Counted from the stretch's first letter, positions 34,598 to 43,824 are shown. The stretch: DNA of 64,000 nucleotides from CBDFKU01 sp965248975 (GCA_965248975.1 CBDFKU010000015.1:162342-226341), one strand, 5' to 3'. Translations and numbers: made by a program. The notes: generated by a model not told the origin, from the sequence alone.

Positions 34598-35668
34598 ATG
34601 GACATTCTCGGCTACATGGAGGAGCAGGGACACGAGCAGCTGGTGGCCTGCTCCGAGCCCTCGGTGGGGCTGAGGGCCTTCATCGCCATCCACGACACAA
34701 CCCTGGGCCCGGCTGTAGGGGGCACACGCATTTGGCCTTATAAGTCGGAGGCGGAGGCCGTCATCGATGCGCTGCGACTCTCCCGGGCCATGACTTACAA
34801 GTCGGCCGCCGCCGACATCCCCCTAGGGGGCGGCAAGGGAGTGATAATCGCCGATCCCGCCACCGACAAGTCCGAGGCGCTGCTACGGGCCTACGCCAAG
34901 CACGTGGACTCCCTGGGCGGCCGCTACTTCACTACCTCCGACGTTGGGTCGAACACCAGGGACCTGGAGTACATCGCCTTGGAGACCAAATACGTTACCG
35001 GCCTGCCCACCTCTCTGGGCGGCAGCGGAGACACGTCAGTCCTTACCGGCCTGGGAGTCTACCTGGGGATGAAGGCCTGCGCCAAGGCCGTGTGGGGTTT
35101 GGACTCCCTCTCGGACAGGACCGTGGCCCTCCAGGGTTTCGGCAAGGTGGCCCAGCAAACCGCCGGGCACCTGGCCAAGGAAGGGGCCAATCTGGTAGTC
35201 ACGGATGTTAGCGAGGGCGCTCTGGAAAATGCTCGGGCCATGGGCGCTTCCACCGTGGGCCTGGAAGAGATTTACGACGTACCTTGCGACGTTTTCTCCC
35301 CCTGCGCCCTGGGGGGAATCCTCAACGAGGACACCATCCCTCGCCTGAAATGCCGCATAGTGGCGGGAGGCGCCAACAACCAACTCCTGAACGGCGAGGA
35401 CGGCGAGCGGCTACAACGAGCGGGCATCCTCTACGCCCCGGACTACATCATCAATGCCGGCGGGATAATCAATGTCTCTTGCGAGATGAACGGCGCCTAC
35501 AGCTTCGACCGGGCCAAGCAGATGACCGAACGCATCTACGAGACCATGGAGAAGGTGCTCCACCTCGCCGCCCGGGAGGAGACTCCCACTGCCCAGGCCG
35601 CGGACCGGCTGGCGGAGGAGCGCTTGAGCTCCATCCGACGCCTCCGGGGGATGTACCAGCCTCGCTAA
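34598..35668 (+). CDS. Leucine dehydrogenase-like amino acid dehydrogenase
   Basis: 356 residues. The Glu/Leu/Phe/Val dehydrogenase pattern is clear: GPAVGGTRIWPY, the catalytic region MTYKSAAADIPLGGGKGVI with the active-site Lys, and SDVGSNTRDLEYI. The Rossmann motif ALQGFGKVAQ lies near residue 180, and GGANNQLL and NAGGIINVSCE follow. Length and motifs fit leucine/valine dehydrogenase, which deaminates branched amino acids with NAD+. Phenylalanine dehydrogenase is less likely but not excluded. A weak purine-rich site lies upstream of the ATG. It stands alone behind a terminator-like stem. Confidence 0.87.
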   Translation: MDILGYMEEQGHEQLVACSEPSVGLRAFIAIHDTTLGPAVGGTRIWPYKSEAEAVIDALRLSRAMTYKSAAADIPLGGGKGVIIADPATDKSEALLRAYAKHVDSLGGRYFTTSDVGSNTRDLEYIALETKYVTGLPTSLGGSGDTSVLTGLGVYLGMKACAKAVWGLDSLSDRTVALQGFGKVAQQTAGHLAKEGANLVVTDVSEGALENARAMGASTVGLEEIYDVPCDVFSPCALGGILNEDTIPRLKCRIVAGGANNQLLNGEDGERLQRAGILYAPDYIINAGGIINVSCEMNGAYSFDRAKQMTERIYETMEKVLHLAAREETPTAQAADRLAEERLSSIRRLRGMYQPR

Positions 35669-35700
35669 AGGTCCTTACCCGGGCCCTTCGGCAGACTCAG

Positions 35701-35741
35701 GGCCACCCTCTCCTTGTGGGAGAGGAGCCGGGGGTGAGGGT
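35701..35741. repeat. Dispersed palindromic repeat, copy B
   Basis: ACCCTCTCCTTGTGGGAGAGG followed by AGCCGGGGGTGAGGGT, between two convergent genes. It is the same unit as at 1711-1747 and 63256-63294. The hairpin could also serve as a bidirectional terminator. Confidence 0.6.
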
Positions 35742-35953
35742 TACCCCGCGGTGGTAGGGGCGTCGAAGGCAGGGGTCTTGTTGCGATGTGAGGCATCGCA
35801 GAAGGGCTTGTTGTCCGATTGCCCGCAGCGGCACAGGGCGATCCTCTTACCCTCCTCGACCGTGAAAGCATTGCCTTCCTGGTCAACAAGCTCGAAAGGG
35901 CCCTCTACCATGTATGGTCCGTTAAGCCGGACCGTGATCTTTACCTCGGCCAT
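35741..35953 (-). CDS. CDGSH iron-sulfur domain protein
   Basis: 70 residues from the ATG at 35953, set by AGGAGG six bases upstream. The [2Fe-2S] ligands are complete: Cys41, Cys43, Cys52 and His56 in CRCGQSDNKPFCDASH, the 3Cys-1His pattern of CDGSH (mitoNEET-like) proteins. The N-terminal half is a small beta domain (VRLNGPYMVEGPFELVD). It probably transfers electrons or clusters in the cytoplasm. It lies 69 bases after the metallopeptidase gene on the same strand. Confidence 0.9.
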   Translation of the reverse strand: MAEVKITVRLNGPYMVEGPFELVDQEGNAFTVEEGKRIALCRCGQSDNKPFCDASHRNKTPAFDAPTTAG

Positions 35954-36022
35954 CGTTCCTCCTGTGCCTCTCCAGGTACCCCAGAATATAGCGCCGGCCA
36001 TTTGGCTTCTCGCCCCGGCGCT

Positions 36023-36394
36023 TCAACCGTATCCCAGGCGCTCCAGGTCTTCCTCGCTCATCCCCAGGTAGTGGCCCACCTCATGAAGCAGGGTGACCCG
36101 TATCTCGTGGACCACCTGTTCCCGGGATGAGCATGCTTCCTCAAGGGGACGCTGGAACAGGGTTATCCTGTCGGGCAGCGGCGGCTGCCAGCCTCCCCGT
36201 TCGGACAGCGGGACTCCCGTATAGAGGCCGAAGAGCTGTGAATCGGCCGGAATCTCCGCCGCCTGGAGATCGACTGCCTCTGGCCAATCCTCTACCAGGA
36301 TTGCCACGTTGTCTATTGCTTCGGCCATGTAGGGCGGCAGGCCGTCGAAGGCTTGCCGCACCAGCCTCTCGAACTCGCGGCGGGTCAATCGCAT
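36023..36394 (-). CDS. Small zincin-like metallopeptidase (DUF1025 type)
   Basis: 123 residues. The zinc motif HEVGHYLG (HExxH) is near the C-terminus in VTLLHEVGHYLGMSEEDLERLG. The N-terminal EFERLVRQAFDGLPPYMAEAIDNVAILVEDWP is the family's other signature. Members are compact single-domain zincins of unknown substrate. Its ATG shares one base with the stop of the endonuclease IV gene (TGATG), so the two are translated together. Confidence 0.87.
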   Translation of the reverse strand: MRLTRREFERLVRQAFDGLPPYMAEAIDNVAILVEDWPEAVDLQAAEIPADSQLFGLYTGVPLSERGGWQPPLPDRITLFQRPLEEACSSREQVVHEIRVTLLHEVGHYLGMSEEDLERLGYG

Positions 36395-37260
36395 CAGCCT
36401 TCGGGATCCGTCCGACTCCGTATTTCCTTGAGGATGTCCAGGTTGGCCCTGTCGGGACCTTTGTTCTCCATGCCCGGCACCTCTAGGAAGAAAGGCACGT
36501 CTCGAAAGGCAGAGTTGCCCATCAGGTTCTCGAACCCGGGCAGGCCGATGTGCCCCTGGCCTATGTTTTCATGGCGGTCTATGCCGCCTCCCAGGGCGCA
36601 CTTGGAGTCGTTGGCGTGGACGGCCGCCAGCCGGTCCAGGCCGATGGTCTCGTCGAACTCGGCCAGCATGGCGTCCAGCCCCTCTCGGGTGGCGATGTCG
36701 TAGCCGGCGGCGAAGGAGTGCTGGGTGTCCAGGCAGATCCTCAGCCTCCCGCGATAGGCCGGGTCTACCGAAGAGATGATCCCGCCCAGCTCGTCGAACC
36801 GTGCGCCGATGTGCTGGCCCATGCCGGCGGTGTTCTCCAGCGTGAGCCAGGGTCCTTCGGGGGAGCTCTTCAGCACGGTCTCTATCCCGGCCACCGTCTG
36901 CTCGATGATTGCGTCGTAGCCGGCGCCCTTATGGCTGCCGGGGTGGAAGATCACGCCGCCGGCCCCGATCTCCGCCGCCAGCGCCATGTAATTTATCAAG
37001 GATTTGATGCCCTTTTCGAGCTGGTCGGGATTGGGTGTCCCCAGGTTAATGAGGTAGATGGCATGGAAGAACACCGAGTCGATGCCCGCAGCCTCGGCCT
37101 TCTCCCTGAAGAGGGAGGTCTGGGCCTCGGGCACCGGCTTGTAGGCCCACGACTGTGGGGAGGACCCGAATATCTGAATGGACTCGCAGCCTATCTCCAC
37201 CGCACGGTCGATGGCCTTGTCCAGGCCGCCGGAGGTGGACACGTGGGCGCCCAGCTTCAT
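36394..37260 (-). CDS. nfo: Endonuclease IV (AP endonuclease)
   Basis: 288 residues, normal length. KLGAHVSTSGGLDKAIDRA starts the TIM barrel. Metal-binding regions HAIYLINL, FHPGSHKGAG, ENTAGMG, CLDTQHSFAAGYD, VHANDSKCALGGGIDRHENIG and GLPGFENL give the nine ligands of the trinuclear zinc site. It cleaves abasic sites and 3'-blocked ends in base excision repair. It heads a unit with the small metallopeptidase. A broken antitoxin gene lies just upstream. Confidence 0.94.
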   Translation of the reverse strand: MKLGAHVSTSGGLDKAIDRAVEIGCESIQIFGSSPQSWAYKPVPEAQTSLFREKAEAAGIDSVFFHAIYLINLGTPNPDQLEKGIKSLINYMALAAEIGAGGVIFHPGSHKGAGYDAIIEQTVAGIETVLKSSPEGPWLTLENTAGMGQHIGARFDELGGIISSVDPAYRGRLRICLDTQHSFAAGYDIATREGLDAMLAEFDETIGLDRLAAVHANDSKCALGGGIDRHENIGQGHIGLPGFENLMGNSAFRDVPFFLEVPGMENKGPDRANLDILKEIRSRTDPEG

Positions 37261-37299
37261 GGTTCCCCCTTCTTCGAACCGCCTTCGGCGGTAGGTTCC

Positions 37300-37574
37300 C
37301 TATACGAGCCATTGCTTGATGAGGCTTCGCACGAACCGGCGCAAAACCCATCGCGTGAAGGTGCTAAGGTGTAGCCCCTCCCGGGCCGCCACTCGCTTGA
37401 GCACGTCCAGATCACGGCGCGGGAGCGCAGGCTAACGTTAACGAGGTCTTGCTCTGGAACTTCCGGCACTCCCTCTAGGGCCGCGAGTTCAATGGTGTCT
37501 CCCTGGTCGAAGAACTCGGCAAGCTTCTCTAAATCTTCGGTATGTGGTGGGTACTTCGTATGTTGCATGCTCAC
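37300..37574 (-). pseudogene. CopG-type antitoxin, frameshifted
   Basis: The first frame from 37574 (MSMQHTKYPPHTEDLEKLAE) runs to EQDLVNVSLRSRA near 37430 and then loses sense. The continuation SRRDLDVLKRVAAREGLHLS to SLIKQWLV lies in another frame and ends at 37300. Joined, it is a ribbon-helix-helix antitoxin of the CopG/BrnA type, with NVSLRSR as the DNA-binding strand and DLDVLKRVAAREGL as helix A. A one-base change near 37430 explains the break. No toxin gene is recognisable beside it. TATAAT on the minus strand (37594-37589) is a plausible -10. Confidence 0.75.
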
Positions 37575-37709
37575 TTTCCGTACTTAGGATTATAAGCCCT
37601 ACTCAGAGCCCAAATGCAAGAGGTTGGAGCGGCAGTGCTTGTGATCGGCCACTTCGACGTGTCAATATGACCTAGGATCGGAGTCCGGTACGCGAAGGGA
37701 GGCGGGTAC

Positions 37710-38135
37710 TTGGAGCAATTGGTTGTCCGCAGCGCCGGGCTGTCCGACGCCGACTCCGTATTTCGCCTCCTGAGCGCCTTCGTCACCAGCTACGCGCCCC
37801 TACGATCCACTTTCGACACCAACTACCCGAGACTCCTGGAGGCGGAGGGAACCGATCTTCTGGTAGCGGAGCAGGGCGGCCGCGTGGTGGGCTATATCCT
37901 CTCCGCCGACTCACTGACCTTGTTCGCCAACGGAGTCGTGACCGAGCTGCTGGAGCTGTACGTGGAGGAGGATGCAAGGGGTAGGGGCATAGGCCGACAC
38001 ATGGTTGACCGCGCAATCGCCGGGGCAAGGGGCCGTGGAGCGGTGGAAGTTACCGTGCCCACTCGAAGGGCCGGTGCCTTTTATCTGAACCTGGGATTCG
38101 AGCCCACCGCCGAGTTCTTCAAGCTCGCCCTGTAA
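37710..38135 (+). CDS. GNAT-family N-acetyltransferase
   Basis: 141 residues from a TTG at 37710 with GGAGGCGGG upstream. The GNAT core is visible: strand LVAEQGGRVVGYILSA, then ELLELYVEEDARGRGIGRHMV with the acetyl-CoA-binding R-G-x-G-I-G loop at about residue 92-97. The closing RRAGAFYLNLGFEPTAEFFKL completes the fold. It transfers an acetyl group to an unknown amine acceptor. It stands alone between a decayed antitoxin and the convergent secF. Confidence 0.85.
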   Translation: MEQLVVRSAGLSDADSVFRLLSAFVTSYAPLRSTFDTNYPRLLEAEGTDLLVAEQGGRVVGYILSADSLTLFANGVVTELLELYVEEDARGRGIGRHMVDRAIAGARGRGAVEVTVPTRRAGAFYLNLGFEPTAEFFKLAL

Positions 38136-38180
38136 GACGCGGTGACACCCGTCTTCCCGTCGGCCACTGAGCAGCCCCGG

Positions 38181-39140
38181 CTAGGGGTTCCTGGCGGGCG
38201 CCAGCCTGAGGAATCTCAGCGCCTTCCTGATCTCCCCCTGCTCCCACATCACCAGGAATTGGCTGGCTATGCAGGCGGAGCTGTAGGTCCCTACTACGAC
38301 ACCGATCATCAGCACCAGCAAGAAGCCCCTGATGGTGGGCCCGCCCAGGAGCATCAGGGCCAGCAGGACGAGCATGGTGGTGAAGCTGGTGTTTAAGGAC
38401 CTGCCCAGGGTTTCCATGATACTGGTGTTCACCACCCCGGCCAGTGGCCGGTCCACGTTGCGGGCCACGTTCTCTCTGATGCGGTCGAACACGACGATGG
38501 TATCGTTGACGCTGTAGCCCAGCACGGTGACTATTCCCGCGATGAACATGGAGTTAACCTCCAGGTTGATCGCCTTCCCCAGGATGGCGAAAATGCCGAT
38601 GATGACCAGCATGTCGTGGATCAGCGCGATGATAGCGGCGACCCCGTACCGGAAGGGATTGGGTATCATGCGGAAGGCCCAGGTCACGTATACCAGCACG
38701 AATAGGGAAGCCAGTATGACCACGATGATGGCGTTTCTGACCGTCTCCTTGGCTACGATGGAGGATACGGTGTCGAACTCCCAGGACTGGGCGGGGCCGA
38801 TGAACTCCTCCAGCGCCTCCCTGAGGATGGCTTGCTCGGAGGTCACCGTGCCGTCATCCAGAACGACCTCGGGCTCCAAGACATCGGTGCGAACGAAGAG
38901 GGACCGCTCGCCGGTCTTCTGAATCAGAGCTTCGGGGTGGTCCAGGCGGGTGAGCTCGACCCTTAGATCGTCCTCGTTGATCTTCACCGACGACTCGGCG
39001 AAGGTAGCGTCAATCACCGAGCCGCTGGAAAACTCGATGCCGGGTTTCAGCGGCGGGGGTATCATAAGGGCGATCAACCCGGGCAGGATTATCAGCCCCG
39101 AGATGAGGAAGAACCACTTACGCTTGCTGACGATGTCCAA
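38181..39140 (-). CDS. secF: Protein translocase subunit SecF
   Basis: 319 residues. First membrane helix KWFFLISGLIILPGLIALMI, an extracytoplasmic domain (PGIEFSSGSVIDATF...), then five helices from residue ~135 with the SecF signature GYSVNDTIVVFDRIREN. SecDF uses the proton gradient to help late steps of protein export. The ATG follows the secD stop by two bases. It is the last gene of the minus-strand run from mogA. Confidence 0.94.
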   Translation of the reverse strand: MDIVSKRKWFFLISGLIILPGLIALMIPPPLKPGIEFSSGSVIDATFAESSVKINEDDLRVELTRLDHPEALIQKTGERSLFVRTDVLEPEVVLDDGTVTSEQAILREALEEFIGPAQSWEFDTVSSIVAKETVRNAIIVVILASLFVLVYVTWAFRMIPNPFRYGVAAIIALIHDMLVIIGIFAILGKAINLEVNSMFIAGIVTVLGYSVNDTIVVFDRIRENVARNVDRPLAGVVNTSIMETLGRSLNTSFTTMLVLLALMLLGGPTIRGFLLVLMIGVVVGTYSSACIASQFLVMWEQGEIRKALRFLRLAPARNP

Positions 39141-39142
39141 GT

Positions 39143-41623
39143 CTAATGACCTCCCCCGGCCACGCCTACGGCCTGGCTCCTCGCCTCAGGAGTAAACAGG
39201 GATACCCTCCTGCCCAAGGGCGTAATGGCCAGGATCTGGAGCATGTGTCGGCTCAGCATGAAGGCCGTGAACATGCTCACCAACACGCCTATCAGCAGCG
39301 TGACCGCCAGGCCGGTTACCACCGGGGTCCCTCCTCCTAACCTGGAGCCGAACAGGAACAGGACGGCACAGGTGCCTATGGTGGAGACGTTGCTGTCACG
39401 GATTGCGACCCAGGCCCGCCTGAATCCGACCTCCACGGCGGAAGACAGGGTGCGGCCAGTCCTCATCTCCTCCTTCATCCGCTCGAAGATGAGGATGTTG
39501 GCGTCCACCGCCATTCCGATGGATAGGACCAGACCGGCGATGCCCGAAAGGTTGAGGGTCACCGGGACCAGCTTGAGGATGGCCAGGACGATCACGGCGT
39601 AGACCACCAGCGACGTCGCCGCCACCAGCCCGGCGGCCCTGTAGTAGACGATCATGAAGCCTAGCACCAGCGCAAGGCCCACCACTCCGGCGATCAGGCT
39701 CTTCCGCAGGGAGTCGGCGCCCAGCAGGGCGTCCACGGTACTCTCCCGGATGAGGGTCAGGGGCACCGGCAGCCGTCCCGACTCCAGCTGTGCCGCCAGG
39801 TCCTGGGCCTCCTGACGAGTAAAGCCCCCGGTGATGCGGGTGCGGCCGTCCGGGCTGTGGCCGCTGACCACCGGGGCTGTGAGCTGCACGTCGTCCAGGT
39901 AGATGGCGATCCTCTGGGTTGAGTCTCCCACCAGGCGCCTGGTTACGTCGCTCCAGATATCGACACCCCGGCCCTTGAACTCCAAGTCCACCTCGTGGGC
40001 CCGGGTCGTGGGATCGCGGCCCGGGAAGGCCCTGGCGAGGTCTTCACCGGTGAGGCCCAGGTCCCTTTCAACAAACTGCGCGGCTCCACCTCGCTCCACC
40101 GGCTCGCAGAGCCCCGGATTGGCTTGCAGTTCCGCCAGTGTGGGTAGGCACTCCCGCTCCCTGAATACCAGCTGGGCGGTGTCGCCGATGAGCCTCTTGG
40201 CCCTCTCGATGCCTCCCGATACCTCGAAGGTGATTACCTCCGCCAACCGCTCCTCCAGGGCCATCTCTATGGCGTCCTGCTGCTCTGTGGTCAGGGGCTG
40301 CTCAGTGCGGACGAGGAAGCGGCCCTCGGCCGATTGGGCTTTGACAGTGAAGTCGCCGATGCCGATTTCGGAGAGAACGTTGCCGATGGAGGCCTGGTTG
40401 GGCGCCTCTGGGAAGATGAGGGCGACCTCCCTGTCCTCGTTGACGAACTCGACGGTTACCCCTTCGGGAAACGTCTCGGCCGTCTCGTTCACCGCGTCTT
40501 TCTCGGCCTGTCCCAGCGGGTCGGTGAAAATCAGGCTGCGAGTGTTCTCCCCTGTCAGCTGGACGCCGGGCGTGGGCACCCCCAAGCCGGACAGGGCGGC
40601 CGCTACCTGCAGCGTCATTACGGTGGCCGTCCGGAAGGTAACGTCGACGCTGGACTCGCCCAGACCCGGCAGCTGGATGATGATCTGGTCCTCGCCGAGG
40701 CTCTGTATGATGGGATCCGTGGTTCCCAGGGCATTGACTCGCCGGCGAATCGTATCCTGGACGCCTTTCATCTGTTCCCTGGTGGGATCGTTAAGGGTGG
40801 ACACGAACCCGTCCTGCTGAAAGGGGGATATCTCCTCTTCCATCGCAGACTTGAGCTCCTGGAGGCTAACGTCATCCAGGGCCAGCCCCTGGATGTGGAA
40901 CCTGCTCTGACCGGGCACGACAATGGTAGCCTCTTCGTACCCCTCTTCTTGCAGGACGCCGGTCACCTCGGACTCTTCCAGCGACTCGCGGAAGGCCACG
41001 CTCAGGATCCCGTCGCCCGACGAGAAGGCTTCGAGAGGGGCCAACCCAACCTCGAAGGCATCGCGGAGGCGGTCCTCGGCCACCTCCGTTAGGGACAGTT
41101 CCCCGATGGTGTACTCCAGGTCTCCCGAGTTAACGATGGCGGCACCCTGATAGCCCAGACCCTCCAGCACCCCTTCCAGGTCTGGCTGCCCTACCGCGGC
41201 CCCGAAGGTGACCTCGACGCCGGTGTCACCGGTGGCGAAGACCAGGACGGGCCCTAGCCTAGTCAGGGAGTCCCTGATCTCCTGCCGGGCCACCCGCTCC
41301 ATGTCCAGATCGCCGATGTCGAACTGCTGGGTCGCCACCGTCGCCCGGGCCTGGCCCTGCTCCTCCAACAAGTCCTGTATCTCGGATATCTCCACATCCT
41401 CCTGCTCGAAGGCCAGGTCGATTTCATCGGGGAGGTCGGCCTTGAACATCAGATGGCTGCCGCCCTGAAGGTCCAAGCCCAACTGGAGCCCCAGTGGGCC
41501 GTCGCCATTGGCGCCGATTTCGGCTCCGAAGAAGGATATTTCCCATTGCTTGAAGCTCAGGGTAGCTACAGAGAGGCCTAGGATCACCCCGATGAGGACA
41601 AGTGCTCGGACCCCGCGGCGCAT
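39143..41623 (-). CDS. secD: Protein translocase subunit SecD, enlarged
   Basis: 826 residues from the ATG at 41623 (MRRGVRALVLIGVI); a TTG at 41665 overlapping the cca stop is an alternative. After one membrane helix comes LGLQLGLDLQGGSHLMFK, then a very long extracytoplasmic region to about residue 620. The usual SecD helices follow, with GMAVDANILIFERMKEE. Typical SecD proteins are 400-620 residues. The extra length comes from repeated modules with the pattern GVLxxxGYxxAxIV...Y.I..L, at least three times. The DPIIQSLGEDQIIIQLPG motif of the P1 domain is present. It acts with SecF in protein export. Confidence 0.92.
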   Translation of the reverse strand: MRRGVRALVLIGVILGLSVATLSFKQWEISFFGAEIGANGDGPLGLQLGLDLQGGSHLMFKADLPDEIDLAFEQEDVEISEIQDLLEEQGQARATVATQQFDIGDLDMERVARQEIRDSLTRLGPVLVFATGDTGVEVTFGAAVGQPDLEGVLEGLGYQGAAIVNSGDLEYTIGELSLTEVAEDRLRDAFEVGLAPLEAFSSGDGILSVAFRESLEESEVTGVLQEEGYEEATIVVPGQSRFHIQGLALDDVSLQELKSAMEEEISPFQQDGFVSTLNDPTREQMKGVQDTIRRRVNALGTTDPIIQSLGEDQIIIQLPGLGESSVDVTFRTATVMTLQVAAALSGLGVPTPGVQLTGENTRSLIFTDPLGQAEKDAVNETAETFPEGVTVEFVNEDREVALIFPEAPNQASIGNVLSEIGIGDFTVKAQSAEGRFLVRTEQPLTTEQQDAIEMALEERLAEVITFEVSGGIERAKRLIGDTAQLVFRERECLPTLAELQANPGLCEPVERGGAAQFVERDLGLTGEDLARAFPGRDPTTRAHEVDLEFKGRGVDIWSDVTRRLVGDSTQRIAIYLDDVQLTAPVVSGHSPDGRTRITGGFTRQEAQDLAAQLESGRLPVPLTLIRESTVDALLGADSLRKSLIAGVVGLALVLGFMIVYYRAAGLVAATSLVVYAVIVLAILKLVPVTLNLSGIAGLVLSIGMAVDANILIFERMKEEMRTGRTLSSAVEVGFRRAWVAIRDSNVSTIGTCAVLFLFGSRLGGGTPVVTGLAVTLLIGVLVSMFTAFMLSRHMLQILAITPLGRRVSLFTPEARSQAVGVAGGGH

Positions 41624-41661
41624 GCCGAAGATGTACCCTAAAAAGGACGATAGGGCTTGTA

Positions 41662-43158
41662 TCAAGTCCGACTCCCGGCCTTCCACCGGCGGTCCAACTC
41701 GCGACGCGCCCAGGCCAGGGCTTCCTCCCCGTCCCGCACCTCGCCGGCCGACTGGGCCTCCCGCACGCCCTCGAGAAGGGCGCCGATCCGCGGGCCCGGG
41801 GACAGCCCCAGGTTTCGGATCAGGTCGTGCCCGGTAATCAGCCGGGGCATGACCTCCAGAGCCACCTGCCCGGTCCCGAGCTCCAGGACATGGGCTGCTA
41901 CCGCGGTATGGCGCTCCCAAGCCGCGATGTCCAGCTCCGGCCCTCTGGCTGCCAGGTGATCGGCCAGGTTGAGGTAAAGGGTGTCTATAGCCACGTCCCC
42001 CATGTCGCGAAAGTACCGGTAGACCGCCCTGGGAGTGGGCGGCTCCCCATTCTGGCTCATCTGTGTCGGCCTGAGGTGGCTCTCCACCATTGCCTGTACT
42101 ATCTCGATTCCCCGGCTGCTCAAGCGCAGCCGTTCCAGTATCTCCCTAGACATCGAGGCCCCCAGGGTCTGGTGGCCGAAGAACCGGGTCCGTCCGTCGG
42201 CCTCCACCGTCTTGGTCAGGGGCTTCCCTACATCGTGAAGCAGGGCGGCCAGCTTCAGCAGGGTGCTTCGAGAATGGCCGTCGCTGACCTCCTCGCCGAA
42301 CCGTTCCCCCATGGCCTTGTCCCATGGAACCAGGCTCGACACTGGGTCGCTGACATCGCCCGAGAGGACACGTTCGACTCCCTCGACAGAGTTCACCGAG
42401 TGGTCGAAGACGTCCCAGTAGTGCTCTTTAGGCTGCTCGACGCCTTTTGCTATTTCAAGCTCAGGGATTATACAGCAGAGGAGGCCCAATCCGTCCAGGG
42501 TTTCCAGGTGGAGTTTGGCCCCGTCCAGGGACAGAATCGCCAAGAACTCGTCCCGCAGCCGCTCACCCGGCACCGAGGACACCAGAGGCGCGTCTACGGA
42601 GACCCGCTGCCCGGTGGAGGGTTCCAGACGGAATCCCAGCTTCGCCGCCAGACGAACGGCCCGCAGAAGGCGGACGGGATCGTCCTGAAACACCGATGGC
42701 TTCAACGCCCGGACGATACCCCTGGCCAGATCCGCTCTACCGCCGAAGGGGTCCAAGAGGGCGTCCTTCCACGAAGCGGAGCACGATTCCCGGATATCCA
42801 GGGCCATGGCGTCCACGGTGAAATCGCGCCTGGACAGGTCCTCTTCGAGGGTGGAGTCGATGCCGGCCAGGTCGACCGTCCAGGTTCCAGCATCAGGGAG
42901 GGAAACGACGACCCTGGCCACCTGGTGAGCACGCCCCAGGACGACGAAGGTGCCGCCCAGGGCATCGGCCACTTCCCTGCCAACGCGCAGTGGGTCTTCC
43001 TGGAGGGCGAGGTCGATGTCCCTAGTGGGGATATCCAGGAGTGTATCTCTTAGGTAGCCGCCTACCAGGAAAGCGGATACACCGCGACCCTGGAAGAATT
43101 CTTTGAGGCTCTTAAGAATGGTAGCGCTCTCGAAGCTAGGAGTATATGCCACGGCCAC
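41662..43158 (-). CDS. CCA-adding / poly(A) polymerase-type nucleotidyltransferase with HD domain
   Basis: 498 residues. The polymerase-beta head has FLVGGYLRDTLLDIPTRDIDLAL (G-G-x-x-R-D and D-x-D). FTVDAMALDIRES and the ERLRDEFLAIL RNA-binding part follow. A C-terminal HD domain shows LLKLAALLHDVGKPLTK. This is the class II CCA-adding enzyme family, which repairs the 3' CCA of tRNA or adds A residues. A CCA or A specificity cannot be chosen from sequence alone. It starts 32 bases after def, and its stop overlaps a possible secD start. Confidence 0.88.
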   Translation of the reverse strand: MAVAYTPSFESATILKSLKEFFQGRGVSAFLVGGYLRDTLLDIPTRDIDLALQEDPLRVGREVADALGGTFVVLGRAHQVARVVVSLPDAGTWTVDLAGIDSTLEEDLSRRDFTVDAMALDIRESCSASWKDALLDPFGGRADLARGIVRALKPSVFQDDPVRLLRAVRLAAKLGFRLEPSTGQRVSVDAPLVSSVPGERLRDEFLAILSLDGAKLHLETLDGLGLLCCIIPELEIAKGVEQPKEHYWDVFDHSVNSVEGVERVLSGDVSDPVSSLVPWDKAMGERFGEEVSDGHSRSTLLKLAALLHDVGKPLTKTVEADGRTRFFGHQTLGASMSREILERLRLSSRGIEIVQAMVESHLRPTQMSQNGEPPTPRAVYRYFRDMGDVAIDTLYLNLADHLAARGPELDIAAWERHTAVAAHVLELGTGQVALEVMPRLITGHDLIRNLGLSPGPRIGALLEGVREAQSAGEVRDGEEALAWARRELDRRWKAGSRT

Positions 43159-43190
43159 CAGCTACCGTCGGACCGCGGCCCAGCATAGCG

Positions 43191-43733
43191 TCATCCAGTG
43201 TAACCGCTTTCAACGGGCTCCTCTTGGAGTTCTTCGTCTTGGGGTTCCTCTTCGGCCTCCAGGTCCTCTTCTCTCCAGAGCTTGTCCCGGTCCACCAGTC
43301 GATCTATGTAGAGGGTGCCGTTCAGGTGATCGATCTCGTGTTCCAGGGCCTGGGCCAGGAGCCCTTCTGCACTAACTCGAACCTGCCTTCCCTTGGCGTC
43401 GAGTCCCTTGGCCTTTACCTTGACGGACCGCTTGACCAGCCCCCGGTATCCGGGGATGCTCAGACACCCTTCGAGGACCTCTCGCTCGCCCTCCTGGCGC
43501 ACCAACTCCGGGTTTATGAACACCCGGGGTTGCTCGTCGTCGGGAAGCTGTATGACTATGACCCTTTGCAGCACTCCCACCTGGTTGGCGGCCAAGCCCA
43601 CACCGTGGGAGTCGTGCATCGTCTCCACCATATCGTCGATCAACCGCTGCAGCGATGGGCCTACGGCTCTCACCCTCTTTGCCTTCTGCCTCAGCATCGG
43701 GTCGGGGACGATCTGCACGGGACGAACCGACAC
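43191..43733 (-). CDS. def: Peptide deformylase
   Basis: 180 residues. The three PDF motifs are complete: GVGLAANQVG (I), EGCLSIPG with the metal-binding Cys (II), and LEHEIDHLNG with the HExxH-type His pair (III). It removes the N-formyl group from new proteins. The C-terminal ~15 residues are acidic (EEEPQDEELQEEPVESG). It lies between priA and cca in the housekeeping run. Confidence 0.95.
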   Translation of the reverse strand: MSVRPVQIVPDPMLRQKAKRVRAVGPSLQRLIDDMVETMHDSHGVGLAANQVGVLQRVIVIQLPDDEQPRVFINPELVRQEGEREVLEGCLSIPGYRGLVKRSVKVKAKGLDAKGRQVRVSAEGLLAQALEHEIDHLNGTLYIDRLVDRDKLWREEDLEAEEEPQDEELQEEPVESGYTG

Positions 43734-43824
43734 TTGGTCACCTCCGGAAGTAAGCCGGACTTTGCCGCCGGTGATCTGATTATAGACATCGAAATCTGGG
43801 ATTGTAAAGGCAGACCCGAGGGCC

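Noticed and set aside
37571..37786. Minus-strand 71-codon frame as toxin partner of the CopG-type antitoxin
   Set aside because: No BrnT/RelE-like pattern in any frame; it also overlaps the GNAT start.
41602..43053. 483-codon plus-strand frame opposite the CCA-adding enzyme
   Set aside because: No recognisable protein; the minus strand has all nucleotidyltransferase and HD motifs.
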